Part shown: positions 10,331-22,162 of the stretch, piece after piece
Position numbering within the stretch: position 1 is the stretch's first letter
How the letters are laid out: each line of letters begins with the position of its first letter
From: Mesocentrotus franciscanus
Taxonomy: Eukaryota; Echinodermata; Echinoidea; Camarodonta; Strongylocentrotidae
Reading direction: 5' to 3'
Assembly: GCA_037976565.1 (NCBI GenBank)
Contig: CP137667.1
Span: forward strand, 29,564,459 to 29,628,458
Length of the DNA: 64,000 nt
Made by a program: the position numbers and the translations under genes
The notes under the pieces: model-generated
Told to the model about the DNA's origin: nothing
Seen by the model: the letters and a program-made list of their open reading frames with translations, nothing else
Databases searched by the model: none

Positions 10331-12580
10331 GGTTCTAGATAATGATTCAAGCCGAATCGGTTTGAAAATTGTGCACAATCACACAATAATGGTTCGACAT
10401 CATTACGAATCTGAGCCGATTTTGTTTTTCTTCCTCGAAAGAAGCTCTAAATCCCATGAAAAATTATACTACATTAGTTATTTGACTATTCAGATCCTCG
10501 ATCATTAAGCTTTTACATGACTTTGTTTCAATATTAATATCAAATATTGTAAGTTTCAAATTCTTCCAAAAATGGAGAACGTAGGATCGTAGTGAAATCG
10601 TATAATGTTCGGTAGGCTTAAGACATGTTTCTAGCGAAAATTAATGATTAATTTCTTCAGATTAAGTAGAGAAAACAGATTAATCTCTTCAGATTCATGA
10701 AACATTTCATTTTCAAGCAAAATGTATTGATATATTGCACTGATCATAACAATGGCTTTAGGGAATGAGTAACCGAATTAAATACAAATCTAGTCCGAGA
10801 GTTCCTTGAACAAGTCGATTTCTGTCTCCCAACCAAAGACTTGACTCTGCTCCAAGTCTGGCCCCAGCTGTAACCCAAACCTAAACTTTCCCCATTACAT
10901 AACTTGAACGCAGATCCAATGTTGCGTAATTATTTTAAATGTCTCATATTCCGTATTATTCTGTGAAATAAACTGTTACTGGACTACAATCTTAACCCAG
11001 CTTTATAATTGACGAAAGAAACCATGAAGGAGCAAATATAATATCCCGCTTTGCATGTGGTATCTCTGATATAGTTCAATGCATTAATGTATATTTATTG
11101 TTCATTATTTTGAGTTTAATACGAATGTTTATTTTGTAAGAAAGGGGCAAGGTTCAGGTCGATGCAGAGTGGCGGATTGGGAAGGGAGTAGGGTGGGGGT
11201 ACCAGAGCTCTCTTGTTTTTTGTTAGTAGCGCATTATGGGACACGTGGCTTTTTTCGGGCAAGCACGTAAAAAAACAAAATGACACCCACTACTACCAAG
11301 TGGGTCAAACTGTGCGTTCCGTTGGCTCTTTGGCATAGAAGAAGCCCCCACCCCCCTGTTTCTGAAGAAAGAATATCACAAATTGAATGCCCGTGAATAA
11401 AGGTTGGATTATAGAAAGAGATTGCTTATCATATGATAAACTGCTTTTGCAGGTCTAAAGTTCACTTGCACTGATAATGCAATGGCTTAGATAAAAAAAC
11501 TCAAAGAAAATTTCAATTCACAGATATATTTACAGTATGAAATTTATCAGACATTATAATATGGCGTCAGAATTATGTCCTTTGATTATGATAATTATGA
11601 TTATAAATGATCCAGGTAGTATATTGATAACATTAAATGTTATAATCAAGTCTACTAAACTACTATGTTTTAGCTTGCGATGATTCACATCCCCTCCAGG
11701 ACGTTTGTTCATAACATTTGATGTTATTCAAAGAAGGGCGTTTCCTTGCTGTCATTTTTTTTGGGAGAAAAAAAGAGCTGTAAAAAAAAATCTTAACCAA
11801 ATTATATTACTCAGAGAGATTGTTATGATCTCGATGCAAGCTCAATTTTGTGTGTGTATCAGCAAGGAAGTAATTGATAAAGACAAAAGGTAAAACACAT
11901 AATGTAAAACACATCATTGAATGCTATACTTGTTTGTTTTTTATCTTCTTAATCGTTTGATTGAAATGTCATAGTTTTATAGCATTTTTATTGCCTATTG
12001 ACTTTTTTTTTCTTGTTTTAATTGGTGTTTGAATTTGGAAATAAATGATTTGAATTGAATTTAAAAAATATTTTAAATTACAATTCTACCACTTGTTTAA
12101 GAGGGAGATTTTAATTCTCATTTTGAATCGAGTAGGTAGCAATTGCATATTGCTGTCCATAATTCCACATTGATGCAGGCTTGAACCAGAGTTATTCAAA
12201 TAAATGTGTCGTGGTCGCGTAGTTCAGAAACTCTACAGCAGGATGGGGCCACACGTTTCTAGTTTTCTTTGACAAGACATTACATTGAAATATTCCAATC
12301 TCATCTCTAAAGTGATACTTGAGTTATCTTGAAATGCAATGTACATTGATAATGTTATCCTTTGGGAAGACCGTATATTGGTAATGCCTGACCATCTTTG
12401 GGGCAATTTTTTGTCCAAATTAGATAGGCGTAATGTTTCGTCCTATCACGATCACCCTTTACTGTAAATCTAATCTAAACATGTAGGCAGGAGTCGCCAA
12501 GGTTGGGCCTAAAAACTGCCCCGCAATTGGATAAATGTATAATTACCCTCATGCTAAGATCTTGGCAAACAATTTTTGTT
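10330..12580. other. Gene-free stretch
   Basis: No DD exon or other coding segment could be supported on either strand. A G/C-rich patch at 11150-11400 contains gagtggcggatt, reminiscent of hAT-like MITE ends seen elsewhere in the window. The run ggaaataaatgatttgaattgaat near 12020-12060 resembles a LINE 3' tail on the plus strand. Confidence 0.5.
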
Positions 12581-13204
12581 AGTTAAGAGGCAATGCGTTA
12601 ACATACAAAGACCGAATACAATTGCTGTTATTGAATATCCATGTGAAATAAGCAATCATTGTTGAAACGTGTTCATCCATCATGCACCAATGCTATCAGT
12701 ACACATTGTCGTTCTGCAAAATGATTTAGGAAACAATAGTGGGGTAATCCAATTTCTACTGAATATCAAGCGATGAGCTGAGAGACGCTCCGACCTTCAC
12801 ATGTCATTGAAAAGACTCGTATGGTGTATTGGACCCTATTGTAAATGAAAATATCAAAAATACAATTTACGAACTTGATTATCTCTGAATACCGTAGAGA
12901 TACGATACACTTCACTAAATCAAATTCTCTCTTTCTCTTCAATTTTATTTCTCTATCTTATTTTTAACACATATTTTCTCTTTCTCTCTCTCTCTCTTGT
13001 CTTTCCTCCTCTCTCAGGCTTGATTTCTTGATTTCTCCTTTACCTTTACCTGTCTACTAATTAGTCTTTTTCTCTTCCTTTATCTCTATTTTTACCCCTT
13101 TTCAACCTTAGTTTCCTTCTTTCTCTTTCTTTCACAACTAATGTCTTTTGGCAAGACATTTGCCATGCTTGCCCCACGTGAGGTAAATGTGTAACTGGCA
13201 GGAA

Positions 13205-14100
13205 TTAATTCCTTGAATGCTGAACCGCCATAATCGCACCCATGCTTAAGCCGGTATGAATATGACAATAAAACATACGAAACAACCTATAAACATGGCA
13301 ATAGGGTATAAAGGTGTAAAAAAAACATAATATCAATAAAAGGTACAGTAAACAACGTACACTAGTTAGAAATAAGGCCCCCTTAAACAAAATGTGGAGG
13401 GACAAACGAAGGCCAAAGGCATTTCGCAGGCTCGTCCCCGAAATAAATAATACATAGTGCAAACACACATAAACACCAACGCACCCAAACACACTCACAC
13501 GCGTGCGCGCATAAGCACACACAAAGAAATGGCATATTTCATCATTAGACTTGATCACTTCAATTTGATATATATTTTGGGTTATTTTTAATCTCGATAG
13601 AGAAAGGCATCTTTAATTCAGACTCAAGGCTATTCCACAACACTGGACCACTAAATGTGATTGTGGTACGAGAAAATTCATACTTTGGAACAAAAGAACG
13701 ATTCTCATAAAAACAATCATCTAAAAACAAGACAGCGTATGTACTTTATTTGCACATAATATATTGAATGCATTACGAGTGGGGAAAGTGGGTATAAATG
13801 AATTTAATGCAGGATGAGTATGTCAATGTCAGTTGTGTGTGCTTCGAGTATGTGTGTGTATGTGTTTTGAGTGTGTGTGTGTGTGGGGGGGGGTAGCTGT
13901 GTTCTGTGTGTGTGAATGTGTGTTGCGTGTGTTATTGCAAAGTTGCAATGCGGGAATTCCCAGTTAACTGCGGTATCTATTGTTAACTTTTGTAAACACG
14001 TCCTAGTTACTGGAATGGTTGGTTTTCCCCAATTCTAAAAGTACCTCATTTGTCCTAGTTGTTACTTATATTGTAGGAAAAGAACATTTTTAAATCCTAC
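13205..14100 (-). mobile_element. Non-LTR retrotransposon 3' remnant, copy in duplication 1
   Basis: On the minus strand, 13740-13560 encodes a broken version of the RT C-terminal tail seen more clearly at 49461-49264 (the FSRT(S)ITFSGPVLWNSLES motif). The sequence at 13930-14070 matches 29455-29640 in inverted orientation. TG/CA dinucleotide runs interrupt it. A SINE body lacking its head borders it at about 13142-13260. Confidence 0.65.
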
Positions 14101-14879
14101 AGCACTAAGTGACAATAAAGATCAAATTTGCATACACATTATAATAATTATATTGATCCAGACTTTAACAGCGTTTATTGAAATTTGTCTCCGGTGGCTT
14201 AACAAATGTAAACAGCATTGAAATAACGATATACCTACATTCAACATTATCATCATAAATACCCAAATAAAGATAGCGAGAAAAATGGCAGAGAGGAAAG
14301 TAGGAAGGAGAGGAGGAGGGAAGAGAGGAAGAGGGGAAGGATATGAACGAGGAACGCAGGAGTATAAGCAGGCTGCCAGAAATAATCACATTTTGTTTGA
14401 AAGAGAGAAAAAGAAGAATTAGATTGCAGTTCAAAGCGAGATAAAGTACATGGAATAGTTGTAAAAATAACAATAACAGTTGAACAAATTATAATCTATA
14501 TTCCAATGTTTCCTTTTTTCTGTTGATAATATTTTAGTAACGAATTGAGAGTTTTGGTAGACGTCTTGGGTGTAGCATAGCAATAAATGCTGGGCACATG
14601 TATTGAAAAGATAATTATGATAATAAGGATAACATGATTTTAAAGAATAAGGATAGTAAATACAAAAGTGGTCAATTGAATTACACGTCTGTTCAGCATT
14701 ATATTCCTTTGCCAAAAAACAGTCAGGATGAAATTCTCTACCCTATTTACACGTTATCAAAGATCACCTTTACATTATTGAAGCTAAAAAATTGTATTAA
14801 AAAACCTGTCACTCCGGCACATACCAAATAATGTACAAAGATTTGCTTTTCATTTTTAAAAGATATACTGTTTTGTAAT

Positions 14880-14960
14880 AATATGTATTAAAATAATGGT
14901 AATAACAATTTTAATTTTAATAACAATAATAGTAGAAATAATAATAATTATTATTATGAT
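14880..14960. repeat. AT-rich trinucleotide-like tract
   Basis: An imperfect run of aataataa and attatta motifs. The corresponding position in duplication copy 2 (51480-51545) has a similar but rearranged tract, next to that copy's MITE insertions. Confidence 0.7.
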
Positions 14961-15327
14961 AATAACAATAACAATGAGAATAATGGCCACATCTATCCCT
15001 ACTAAACTGTGGATAAATAATATCCCTTCTGGGTCAAAACAGACAAACAAATGCATATATGTATATTTGACATAAAAACACCCACACAAACACTCTACTC
15101 GTGGGACAAGAGTATTAGATTGAAAAAACAAAATAATTGAACTTTAAAGATAAGGAGGTGAAAACAACCATACATTGATGGAGAAGCTAAGTAGACGTAC
15201 AATACAAATACATATTGGTAAACGTCATTTTTTTCTTTCAGTACTCCACAAAAAGCCAAAAGAACACCTCACTGTCCTCCCCCTCTCAGTAACGCGTCAA
15301 CGGTGGTTCACTCGGCCGATATGTTTA

Positions 15328-15489
15328 TGACGTCATTTCGTGTAGACCTCTCTTGCAGGACTGGCGCCCCGGCCCCACCGGCAGCGCGTAAACAATAGAC
15401 TGTGAATAGCGTTAATACAATAGCCGAGTTACTTTTGTGGGCGAAGTTTGTAAAGTTTGTGAAAGTTTTTGATTGCTGGTTTGTAAGAG
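15328..15489 (+). promoter_or_regulatory. Promoter-like block with CRE, GC-rich
   Basis: It contains tgacgtca (CRE) near 15330, a GC-rich segment gcgccccggccccaccgg, and then an AT-richer leader that runs straight into an ATG with good context at 15490. It sits inside the inserted inverted-repeat element, so the promoter may have travelled with it. Confidence 0.45.
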
Positions 15490-15553
15490 ATGGCTGCCTC
15501 AGTTATCCGAGAAGACGACCAAGATGAATTGGTGATGGAATTTACGGACCAGG
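15490..15553 (+). CDS. Possible first coding exon, unknown gene
   Basis: The ATG is in strong context (gagATGGC), followed by 21 codons and a phase-1 donor (cagg|gtaaac, GT 15554-15555). The peptide is acidic (REDDQDELVMEFTD). I do not recognise it. No downstream plus-strand exon could be linked, so the host gene, if any, may lie beyond this window or may be a dead fragment carried by the inserted element. Another possible first exon with an ATGGCT start and a phase-1 end is at 18942. Confidence 0.35.
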
Positions 15554-16791
15554 GTAAACCGCTGTCTTAGAATTTAGAATGTCAAGAGTAATAATTGGAA
15601 CTCGTGAGGCACATCTTGATACGCAGTCCCGCCAGCCTCGGCCCGAGCGAGATGCGGAATGAGATGTAACTCACTGCAAAACTTGCAATCGAGATATTCA
15701 CTCAGCTTACTCACTGAGCTGGGTAAAGACACCAATATGCATTTATGTGTGTGTGTCGGTCACAATAAGAGCTGCAATTTCGGTTTTTGATTTTTGCAAC
15801 AGTGTAAGATGCAATTAAATTCTTAAAATGCCACAATGTTAATTGTAACGCATTTACAAACACAAATCAGATGACACAAATGACTTCGAAATAAAAAAAA
15901 AACCAAAAAACACTCAACATACGGTAATTCTACAGATTCTGGCCATATTAGAAGAAGCTTCCAGCACATTCTAAATAAGACTACAACTACTAAAAAAGGA
16001 TAGTAACAATTATCAAAAATACCTTCTTGATGCAGAATAACTAGTCCAACATTGAAGCTCATTTGGTCGAATTGTAGGCGTTTATTTAGGACAAATGCAA
16101 GGAGTGGAGGTATTAAAGTACGACGGCCGAGAAGTGGAGGTAACGCCTAGCTAGTCACGTAGGCTGCCGGCGCCAAAGTATGGGCACACTTGTGAACTAG
16201 CGCCGCCGTACTTACACACGGTTAGAAGAAAGGATTGCATTGTCCTGGAAAAAACGCCTAAAATTCAACGAAATGACCTTCAATGTTGACCTTGGACTAG
16301 TTATTCTGCATCAAAAAGGTATATTTGATAACTTAAGTATTTTTAGTTATTTTAGAGCATTTTTAGGATGTTCTGGAGGTTATTACTAATCTGGCCAGAT
16401 TGTGTAGCTAGCATGCAGACTTGGGTCATAATGTTCGTGACGTCTACACGAAATGACGTCATGAAAATCACCACTCGATTTTACTGGACGGCTGCCCATG
16501 TTCCAAGCCCTCCACTCCAAAGTTTCGGATGCTATTACTCCTCTCGTATGCAATGAAATGTCAAGAAGTTTGTATTGTTGTATTCAATGAATAACAAGCT
16601 CTCCGTAGATATACAATTTCTCTATTTCATTTTTAGCCTCGGATGGGGTCTTTAAAAAAAAGGAAACCTATTATATTTATGCATTTACTATAGTAGAAAT
16701 TTATGAAACACTACTGCATCAAGGAATACAGCATGACCCTCCCCCTCCCTCTTTCTACATATGCTACTGATTTCTGCCATGCTTCATGTAT

Positions 16792-17090
16792 TTACTGACT
16801 GGAAGGAAAGAGCTCATCAGCAAGACGAATTTGTCCAGATTGCTCCAAAGCAGTTTTCAAATCTCCTCGCTCGGTAGAATTTGTTTGACCGTCTCGCCAA
16901 TCCCGGAGCATTTGAAGAGTTCAATCATATGTTATATTCTGGGTTCTGAAATTAGTTGCTATGTACCCATGAATATCTTCTGGCGAAAATCCAAGTTTTT
17001 TTCCTAATGTGTCGATTTCTGAGTCCTTGCGGACTCTCTTTGCAACTGTTACCAAGATATCGTCGAAATCTCTGGTAGAGGGTAGCAGAC
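16792..17090 (-). pseudogene. Pseudogene D: death-domain exon with one nonsense codon
   Basis: This is a copy of gene B's last exon: acceptor AG at 17092-17091, phase-1 entry, then 98 codons and TAA, exactly the same length as gene B's exon (52196-51898). By eye about seven in ten residues match. Codon 56, Gly (GGA) in gene B, is TGA here (16923-16921); every other codon is open through RLADELFPSSQ. No linker or upstream DD exon is present, because the duplicated block ends just before it. It is most likely a partial-duplication pseudogene. A transcribed, truncated half-DD cannot be excluded, nor can a polymorphic or mis-called base. Confidence 0.85.
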
Positions 17091-17982
17091 CTGGTGACGG
17101 AAAATACATGAAATATGAAGAGAAAGTAATTAAAAATTGTAATACCAAGTTCAATTCTCTTCTGGTGACAACATTGTGCGAGAAAAAAACTGCCTGGAAG
17201 CAATTGGGAAAAGAGTGTCAGGTCGGACAGATATGAGCGCTATACAAGAATCAACTATTATTATTAATATTATTATTATTACATGGGAAGTAGTGTAAAT
17301 TTTGACGCTTTAAAATCGTATAAAAATGATGAGAGGTTGACTTGTAATTTTGCTGAACGTCATATCCATTGCACACAGAAATATATGTATCGGACTACAA
17401 ACGTGTGTAATGAAAGTTTGGTCCTAACCTCTTTCTTGTCATATTTCAAATGAGGAAATATTTGAAAAGCAATCCTTTTCAGGGACATTTCTTCTTTAAT
17501 TCACTAAATATTATTCACTTTCAGATAAAACGGCTCATTCATGGTTCCTGACATTGTGTCTAGGGACAATTTAAAGTTCTGAAAGTATCAAAAGAGATTA
17601 AACTAAAAATGGTGTCGTAGCGGCACAATGGATATTTTATGAACCCCAATATTTGAAGAAAGGGTTCAATTTGAACTATTGCTTAGATCTAGAACTGATA
17701 TAAATACTTATTCACAAAAAAGGTCAAAATACTTGAATATCTTGATGTCTTGGTTGGAGGCAACTTGACATCATAATTCTCCTCTCTTTTTCTTATTCAT
17801 TCTATCACAATAAAACGAATATAACTTTAGATTCTCTTAATTATTCTGGCTGGTCACCGCAGTGATATTGAGCAAAGTCGGTAGCAAATTAAAACCCTAC
17901 TACAAAGGTTCCATTCCCTTTGTGTTGTAAATACGGGCCAGATTATGGATAGGCTGTTCAGCCATTTAGAAAATATTATTAT

Positions 17983-18110
17983 TAGAAGAAGAAGAACATC
18001 AACAACAGCAAGAAGAAGAAGACGAAGGAAAAAAAAGGAAGGAAAAGATGAAGAAAAAAAAAGATCAAGAAGAAAAAGAAGAAGAAGAAGACGAAGAAGA
18101 ACACCAATAA
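17983..18110 (+). repeat. (GAA)n purine tract
   Basis: An imperfect GAA/AAG run, with a spurious Arg/Lys-rich reading frame. It marks the distal breakpoint of duplication copy 1. Confidence 0.85.
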
Positions 18111-18643
18111 GAAATTATATACTCAACAGCATATTCACGTTCTCGTTATACAACATAGTGCATATTGAACTCACCTGCCATTAAAAATGGTTGATGCTGA
18201 CGGTAATACTTTGCCGAATCGATATGCCCTGTATTACAACAAAGAAAATACATTTCCAAATTGTTAATGCCAGCTTTCAATAGCGCTGTACAGTGAGTTG
18301 AAAATGATTCTTTCACATATTATTTGAATTTGATAATACTTCAAAGTAGAAAGTATAATATCACGATGAATATATTGGCTGACTGATTGTCAGTATTGGA
18401 TTCGGCACTCCCCGCCTTCGATCCCCACAAAAAATAGAAAAAGAGGAAATTGTAAGCATATATTTTTGTTAACAAGTCCTTTTAAATAAAAATGAAAACA
18501 AAATCATGACGGTCATAACAAGGGAGTAATAAGTTATGTTATTAAGTTATTAATATTCAATTATCACTGAGCTTTCAGGTAAATTATATAGCTTATATAC
18601 TGTACATGACCTACATGCAACGAACCTATTCATATACACTACA

Positions 18644-18684
18644 CTATGGCATCGGGTAATACGCCATATTACTCGATGCCATAG
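18644..18684. other. Near-perfect 18-bp stem hairpin
   Basis: The left arm ctatggcatcgggtaata pairs with tattactcgatgccatag across a 5-base loop, with one G/A difference. The stem is too short for a typical microRNA precursor. It could be a small foldback element or a regulatory hairpin. Confidence 0.7.
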
Positions 18685-18941
18685 CGTAGACTGCAGGAGA
18701 TAAGATAAGACAAACAGGATCATTTTTCACGAATTTACGATTTAATTATGAATACTATTTGATTCACAATCATTTATCACTTACCGTTGTTACAGTACAA
18801 GCAGTCGTAATTGTTGTGAGCCTTCAATCATACCACGGAGTGGATTGTTACACGAACGCCTGGATGTGGTAATTGTAGAAACATATATGTATGAAACCAT
18901 AGCTTGTCTACTAAATCACGTATTACGTTCGAACCGCCAAA

Positions 18942-18978
18942 ATGGCTACCTTTGATAAACGAATGAACTTTGAACTTG
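18942..18978 (+). CDS. Possible first coding exon, unknown gene
   Basis: The ATG is in strong context (caaaATGGC), followed by 12 codons and a phase-1 donor (cttg|gtaaga, GT 18979-18980). On the opposite strand, 160 bases away, there is another good donor (caacg|gtaagtg near 18783). The pair could mark a divergent promoter, or either could be chance. The product is not recognisable. Confidence 0.3.
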
Positions 18979-18999
18979 GTAAGAATGCATAGCAGAATT

Positions 19000-20380
19000 G
19001 AGTTGAATTAGCGCGAATCATCAACTCAAACCAATCAATCAATAAAGCCGAAGCTGGATCAATTATGTGTATATGTAATGTTGGCATATTACATTAATAC
19101 ATTTTAAAAAGATAAGAACATGTTATTACAAATAAGAAGACATTATTCTAAAAATGTTGATTTGAACAAATGACATTCCCAGGTTATGATAAAGAGAGAT
19201 ATTACACAGTGACCCGATTAAGAATAAATTCGCATTTACACTAGTTTTACAAAATATCAACAAGGACCAATGTACACGGCGAAAAGACTATATGACAGAA
19301 AACTCGGATTTATTCTTTCTATAATACAAAGAACCATTCAACTGTGATGAACTAAATTGATCTAAGGTCGGGGATGTTTTGCGGAACGTTTAGTTTTGCA
19401 TTCGAATTGGAAATAGGTATGAGCAATGACGTAATGATATATATATATATTTTTGGTAGCCAATTCTGGCAAACAGGGTGATTTATTAAAAATTCTGAAC
19501 ATTTTCTACATAGACATTTTGTCCTCTAGGGGGAGTAAGTTGCATATTGGACATGCCGTTTAATATGAAATTAAATTTTGTCCTAACATAATTCTGCAAA
19601 CTCTACGTTGTATTCTTTCGAGAATGTATTTCTCAGGTAATACGAGGTATAACGTCTCAGAATGTTATTATTATTGGTGTCATTGTTGTTGTTATTGTTG
19701 TTATTGGTGATGTTGTTGCTGTTGCTGTAGTTTATTATTATCTGAAAGGGAGTGTAGCATGACGAGACTATGTGTCTTTTCCGTGGCCCTTCTCGAGGCC
19801 AATCGGGTATAAGACTACGGACGACGCGACCGCAGCATTCACGTGCGTGCAATTACATACGCGAAACCGAAGCGTGAGGAGAACTTCGGTCTGTTTCGCG
19901 AACGCTAGCGTGCGCTGACCATGTAGAGATTAAGTCGCTGACTCCCGTTAATCAGGTCCATTCGTTTACGTGCAGTCCAAAAGAAAACGTAGTTGGCGTT
20001 AACCAGTATTTTCCATGCTACATTCCCTTTAATAAATCGCATTAACGTCATGAACTGACATTCACCAGGATATTACCGTAGATCTGTTTATGTTATTTCT
20101 AAAAAGTACACACGGTAGGCCTTCATGTGTATGTAATCATGGCTTTTAGTTGCCGGTGGCCTGCAAAAAAAAAACCTTCTAGGACATGGATTTTCCAAGG
20201 GCTCAAGATTTTGAATGGTGTTCTTCAAATAAGAAGTAATAGTGTTTCTTTTTCTTACTGTAATCTTGTTCTAATGAAATTTAATCCCTCTAGAAATAAT
20301 ATACATGGGTTAGACCTTCGTCGAAAATTTGAAAAAGAAAATAGCCAATATTGTTTTAACCGATATTGTTGGTTTGTTTG
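19000..20380. other. Gene-free stretch
   Basis: AT-rich. It has a short (TA)n at about 19438-19451 and a TTG/TTA-rich tract at 19665-19740. The small frames here (for example 19583-19852 minus and 20127-20462 plus) show no domain and overlap simple repeats or the SINE. Confidence 0.5.
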
Positions 20381-20384
20381 TTTT

Positions 20385-20571
20385 ACCCGACTGCTAAGAA
20401 AGCATGTGTATGCTTGTACCAAGGGACCGACGGCTTTAAGCTCTTTCGGAAGAGCTTGGTAAAGAAGATTAATGTATTACCAAAGGGCATTAGCTCATCG
20501 ACCTGGCTTCGAACCCGGGAGCCCCCGGTTACGAGACCACTGCTCTACCACTGAGCTATCGCCCCCCCCCC
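20385..20571 (-). repeat. tRNA-derived SINE (Thr-CGT-like head), second copy
   Basis: Same family as 2625-2822. On the minus strand the head begins after a C-run at about 20571 with gatagctcagtggtagagc, anticodon loop ctcgtaa, and a B box. The body contains accgacggctttaagctctt. The two copies are clearly diverged. Confidence 0.75.
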
Positions 20572-20844
20572 CAAAAGGTGATTTTCAAGCTTTAAACGTG
20601 TTACCAAATTATATATGTTACATATTATGTTACCTATGAGTATCCCTACCGTAAAAAATGTAATGGCCATGCAACACAAATAATAATAAACGATAATAAT
20701 TAGATCAATTTATTTTATTTAAAACAAAAACAAATTCTGCATTTTTCATTCATAACAAATAACAAAGAACATATAAACGTAAGGTATAATACAAATTAAA
20801 CAAACAATGATAACTTCATGTCAAAATGTTATTTACATTTACTC

Positions 20845-21260
20845 ATATGGTAAAGAACTTGATATATCTATAACATGTTATTATGAATTTAAAGTATTAT
20901 CCGAACTATCTGTGGAAAAAAGGCAGGAGTCCGCAATCATAAGCGATGCTTGACTAGGATGGCGGCCTCAAAAGAAAAATGTTAAGGTGAAATAAAAAAA
21001 ATGAAAGTGTGTTCATACGATCTTTGTGTATGAATTTGTGAGTGTGTTGTATATATGGTAAAGAACTTGATATATCTATAACATGTTATTATGAATTTAA
21101 AGTATTATCCGAACTATCTGTGGAAAAAAGGCAGGAGTCCGCAATCATAAGCGATGCTTGACTAGGATGGCGGCCTCAAAAGAAAAATGTTAAGGTGAAA
21201 TAAAAAAAATGAAAGTGTGTTCATACGATCTTTGTGTATGAATTTGTGAGTGTGTTGTAT
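20845..21260. repeat. Perfect 208-bp tandem duplication
   Basis: 20845-21052 and 21053-21260 appear identical base for base over the whole unit (both start atatggtaaagaacttga and end agtgtgttgtat). Everything around it is old and diverged, so this is either a very recent duplication or an assembly join. Confidence 0.9.
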
Positions 21261-21583
21261 GAATGTATTTTGTTTGTGCGTGCGTGTCTGTGCGTGTGTG
21301 TTTTTATGCCCCGGAAATCGGGAATATTCATATGATTACACACCAACAAACCGGAAATACACCTGGAACCGGGCATGTGCCCGTTCTCCAAACTAGCTGA
21401 AATGAGTGATCGCACGTTTTTAGCCCCACCCTGGTATTTAGAAGCAAGTTTACGGGAAATCCACAATTTAAGTTTTTCTGCGCCATATGTGTGTAAGTTG
21501 TGTATACCGCCCAAGAAGGTTTGTGTATAACTCCTTTCTACAGGGCCGATATCCAGCCCCCGGTTGCACGGTAAGAAACCCAT
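21221..21583 (-). CDS. Unrecognised 120-residue open frame
   Basis: It opens with ATG at 21583, reads MGFLPCNRGLDIG near the start and ends in a low-complexity His/Thr tail derived from a TG-rich microsatellite at about 21275-21305. A tgacgtaa site lies about 25 bases upstream of the ATG on the minus strand. Residues 1-85 are not low complexity, so it could be an exon or a transposon relic. No family is recognised and there is no homologous copy elsewhere in the window. Confidence 0.25.
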   Translation of the reverse strand: MGFLPCNRGLDIGPVERSYTQTFLGGIHNLHTYGAEKLKLWISRKLASKYQGGAKNVRSLISASLENGHMPGSRCISGLLVCNHMNIPDFRGIKTHTHRHARTNKIHSYNTLTNSYTKIV

Positions 21584-21599
21584 ACCGAGGGGACGTGCG

Positions 21600-22160
21600 C
21601 TGGATGGATTACGTCAGATCCATTTATTTGAAGCGATGAATAAAGACAGTTTAATACATGTGAGCATTTTTAAAGATGTATGACATGCCAAGTAGCCAAA
21701 TGCATAAATTTAATCATGATATAATTTTTTTCAAAAATTACTATTTGGAATTTGATCGGAATAATAATAAAAAAAGACATGTAAGTTGAATTTGCATTTC
21801 ATTTGATTTCAATTTGAATTTGATTTTTTGTCTTTAACTTACATGTAATTTGAATTTTAATCTGAATTAAATTTGATTAAAATTGATATAATCAGTATTT
21901 ATTATTTTGCGTTATAATGATGGTAGGTTTAATTGATTGTTATGATTTTATTTATGTTCGTTTACTTTGTAAAGCGCAAAGAAATGTTCCAACATAATAG
22001 GAGATTCACAAGCGTTATATATATGTTGGTTTTTTATGCCTCCGTCGGGTTTTTCGGGTTGTCCGTCCGTCCGTAACTTTTCTTTTGAATTCTCCCTGAT
22101 AAATATGTTGAGAACGGCTTATAATAACATAATTAACTTGGCAGGCATGTTAATGAGAGT
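21600..22160. other. Gene-free AT-rich stretch
   Basis: It contains repeated aatttgaat/aatttgatt phrases between 21740 and 21890, but no coding segment. Confidence 0.5.
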
Positions 22161-22162
22161 CT

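Larger units (their letters stand above)
15150..16640. mobile_element. Inserted inverted-repeat element carrying promoter-like sequence
   Basis: Absent from duplication copy 2, so it was inserted after the duplication or lost from copy 2. It contains an inverted pair of about 158 bp, 15925-16082 against 16252-16410 (shared core tgcagaataactagtcca). An outer pair around tgacgtcatttcgtgtagac lies at about 15330-15350 and 16440-16462. The palindromic organisation fits a foldback transposon or a palindromic duplication at a promoter. No transposase is visible. Confidence 0.65.
12582..17975. repeat. Segmental duplication, copy 1
   Basis: Collinear with 48221-52895: the same order of a pyrimidine tract, SINE tail, LINE remnant, CA/TG runs, AT-rich spacer, death-domain exon and intron sequence. 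Shared anchors include ccatgtgaaataagcaatca (12640 and 48270) and gataacaaactcgga-type intron blocks. Copy 1 has a private insertion at about 15150-16640; copy 2 has private insertions at about 49683-50146 and 50959-51475. Homology stops at a (GAA)n tract near 17975, just short of where gene B's linker exon would be. Confidence 0.85.

Noticed and set aside
16921..16923. TGA in pseudogene D as a selenocysteine codon
   Set aside because: The position is glycine in gene B and in gene A's first DD, and I saw no reason to expect a SECIS element. A simple GGA to TGA change is sufficient.
18644..18684. MicroRNA precursor
   Set aside because: An 18-bp stem with a 5-base loop is shorter than a usual animal pre-miRNA, and no star-strand geometry fits.
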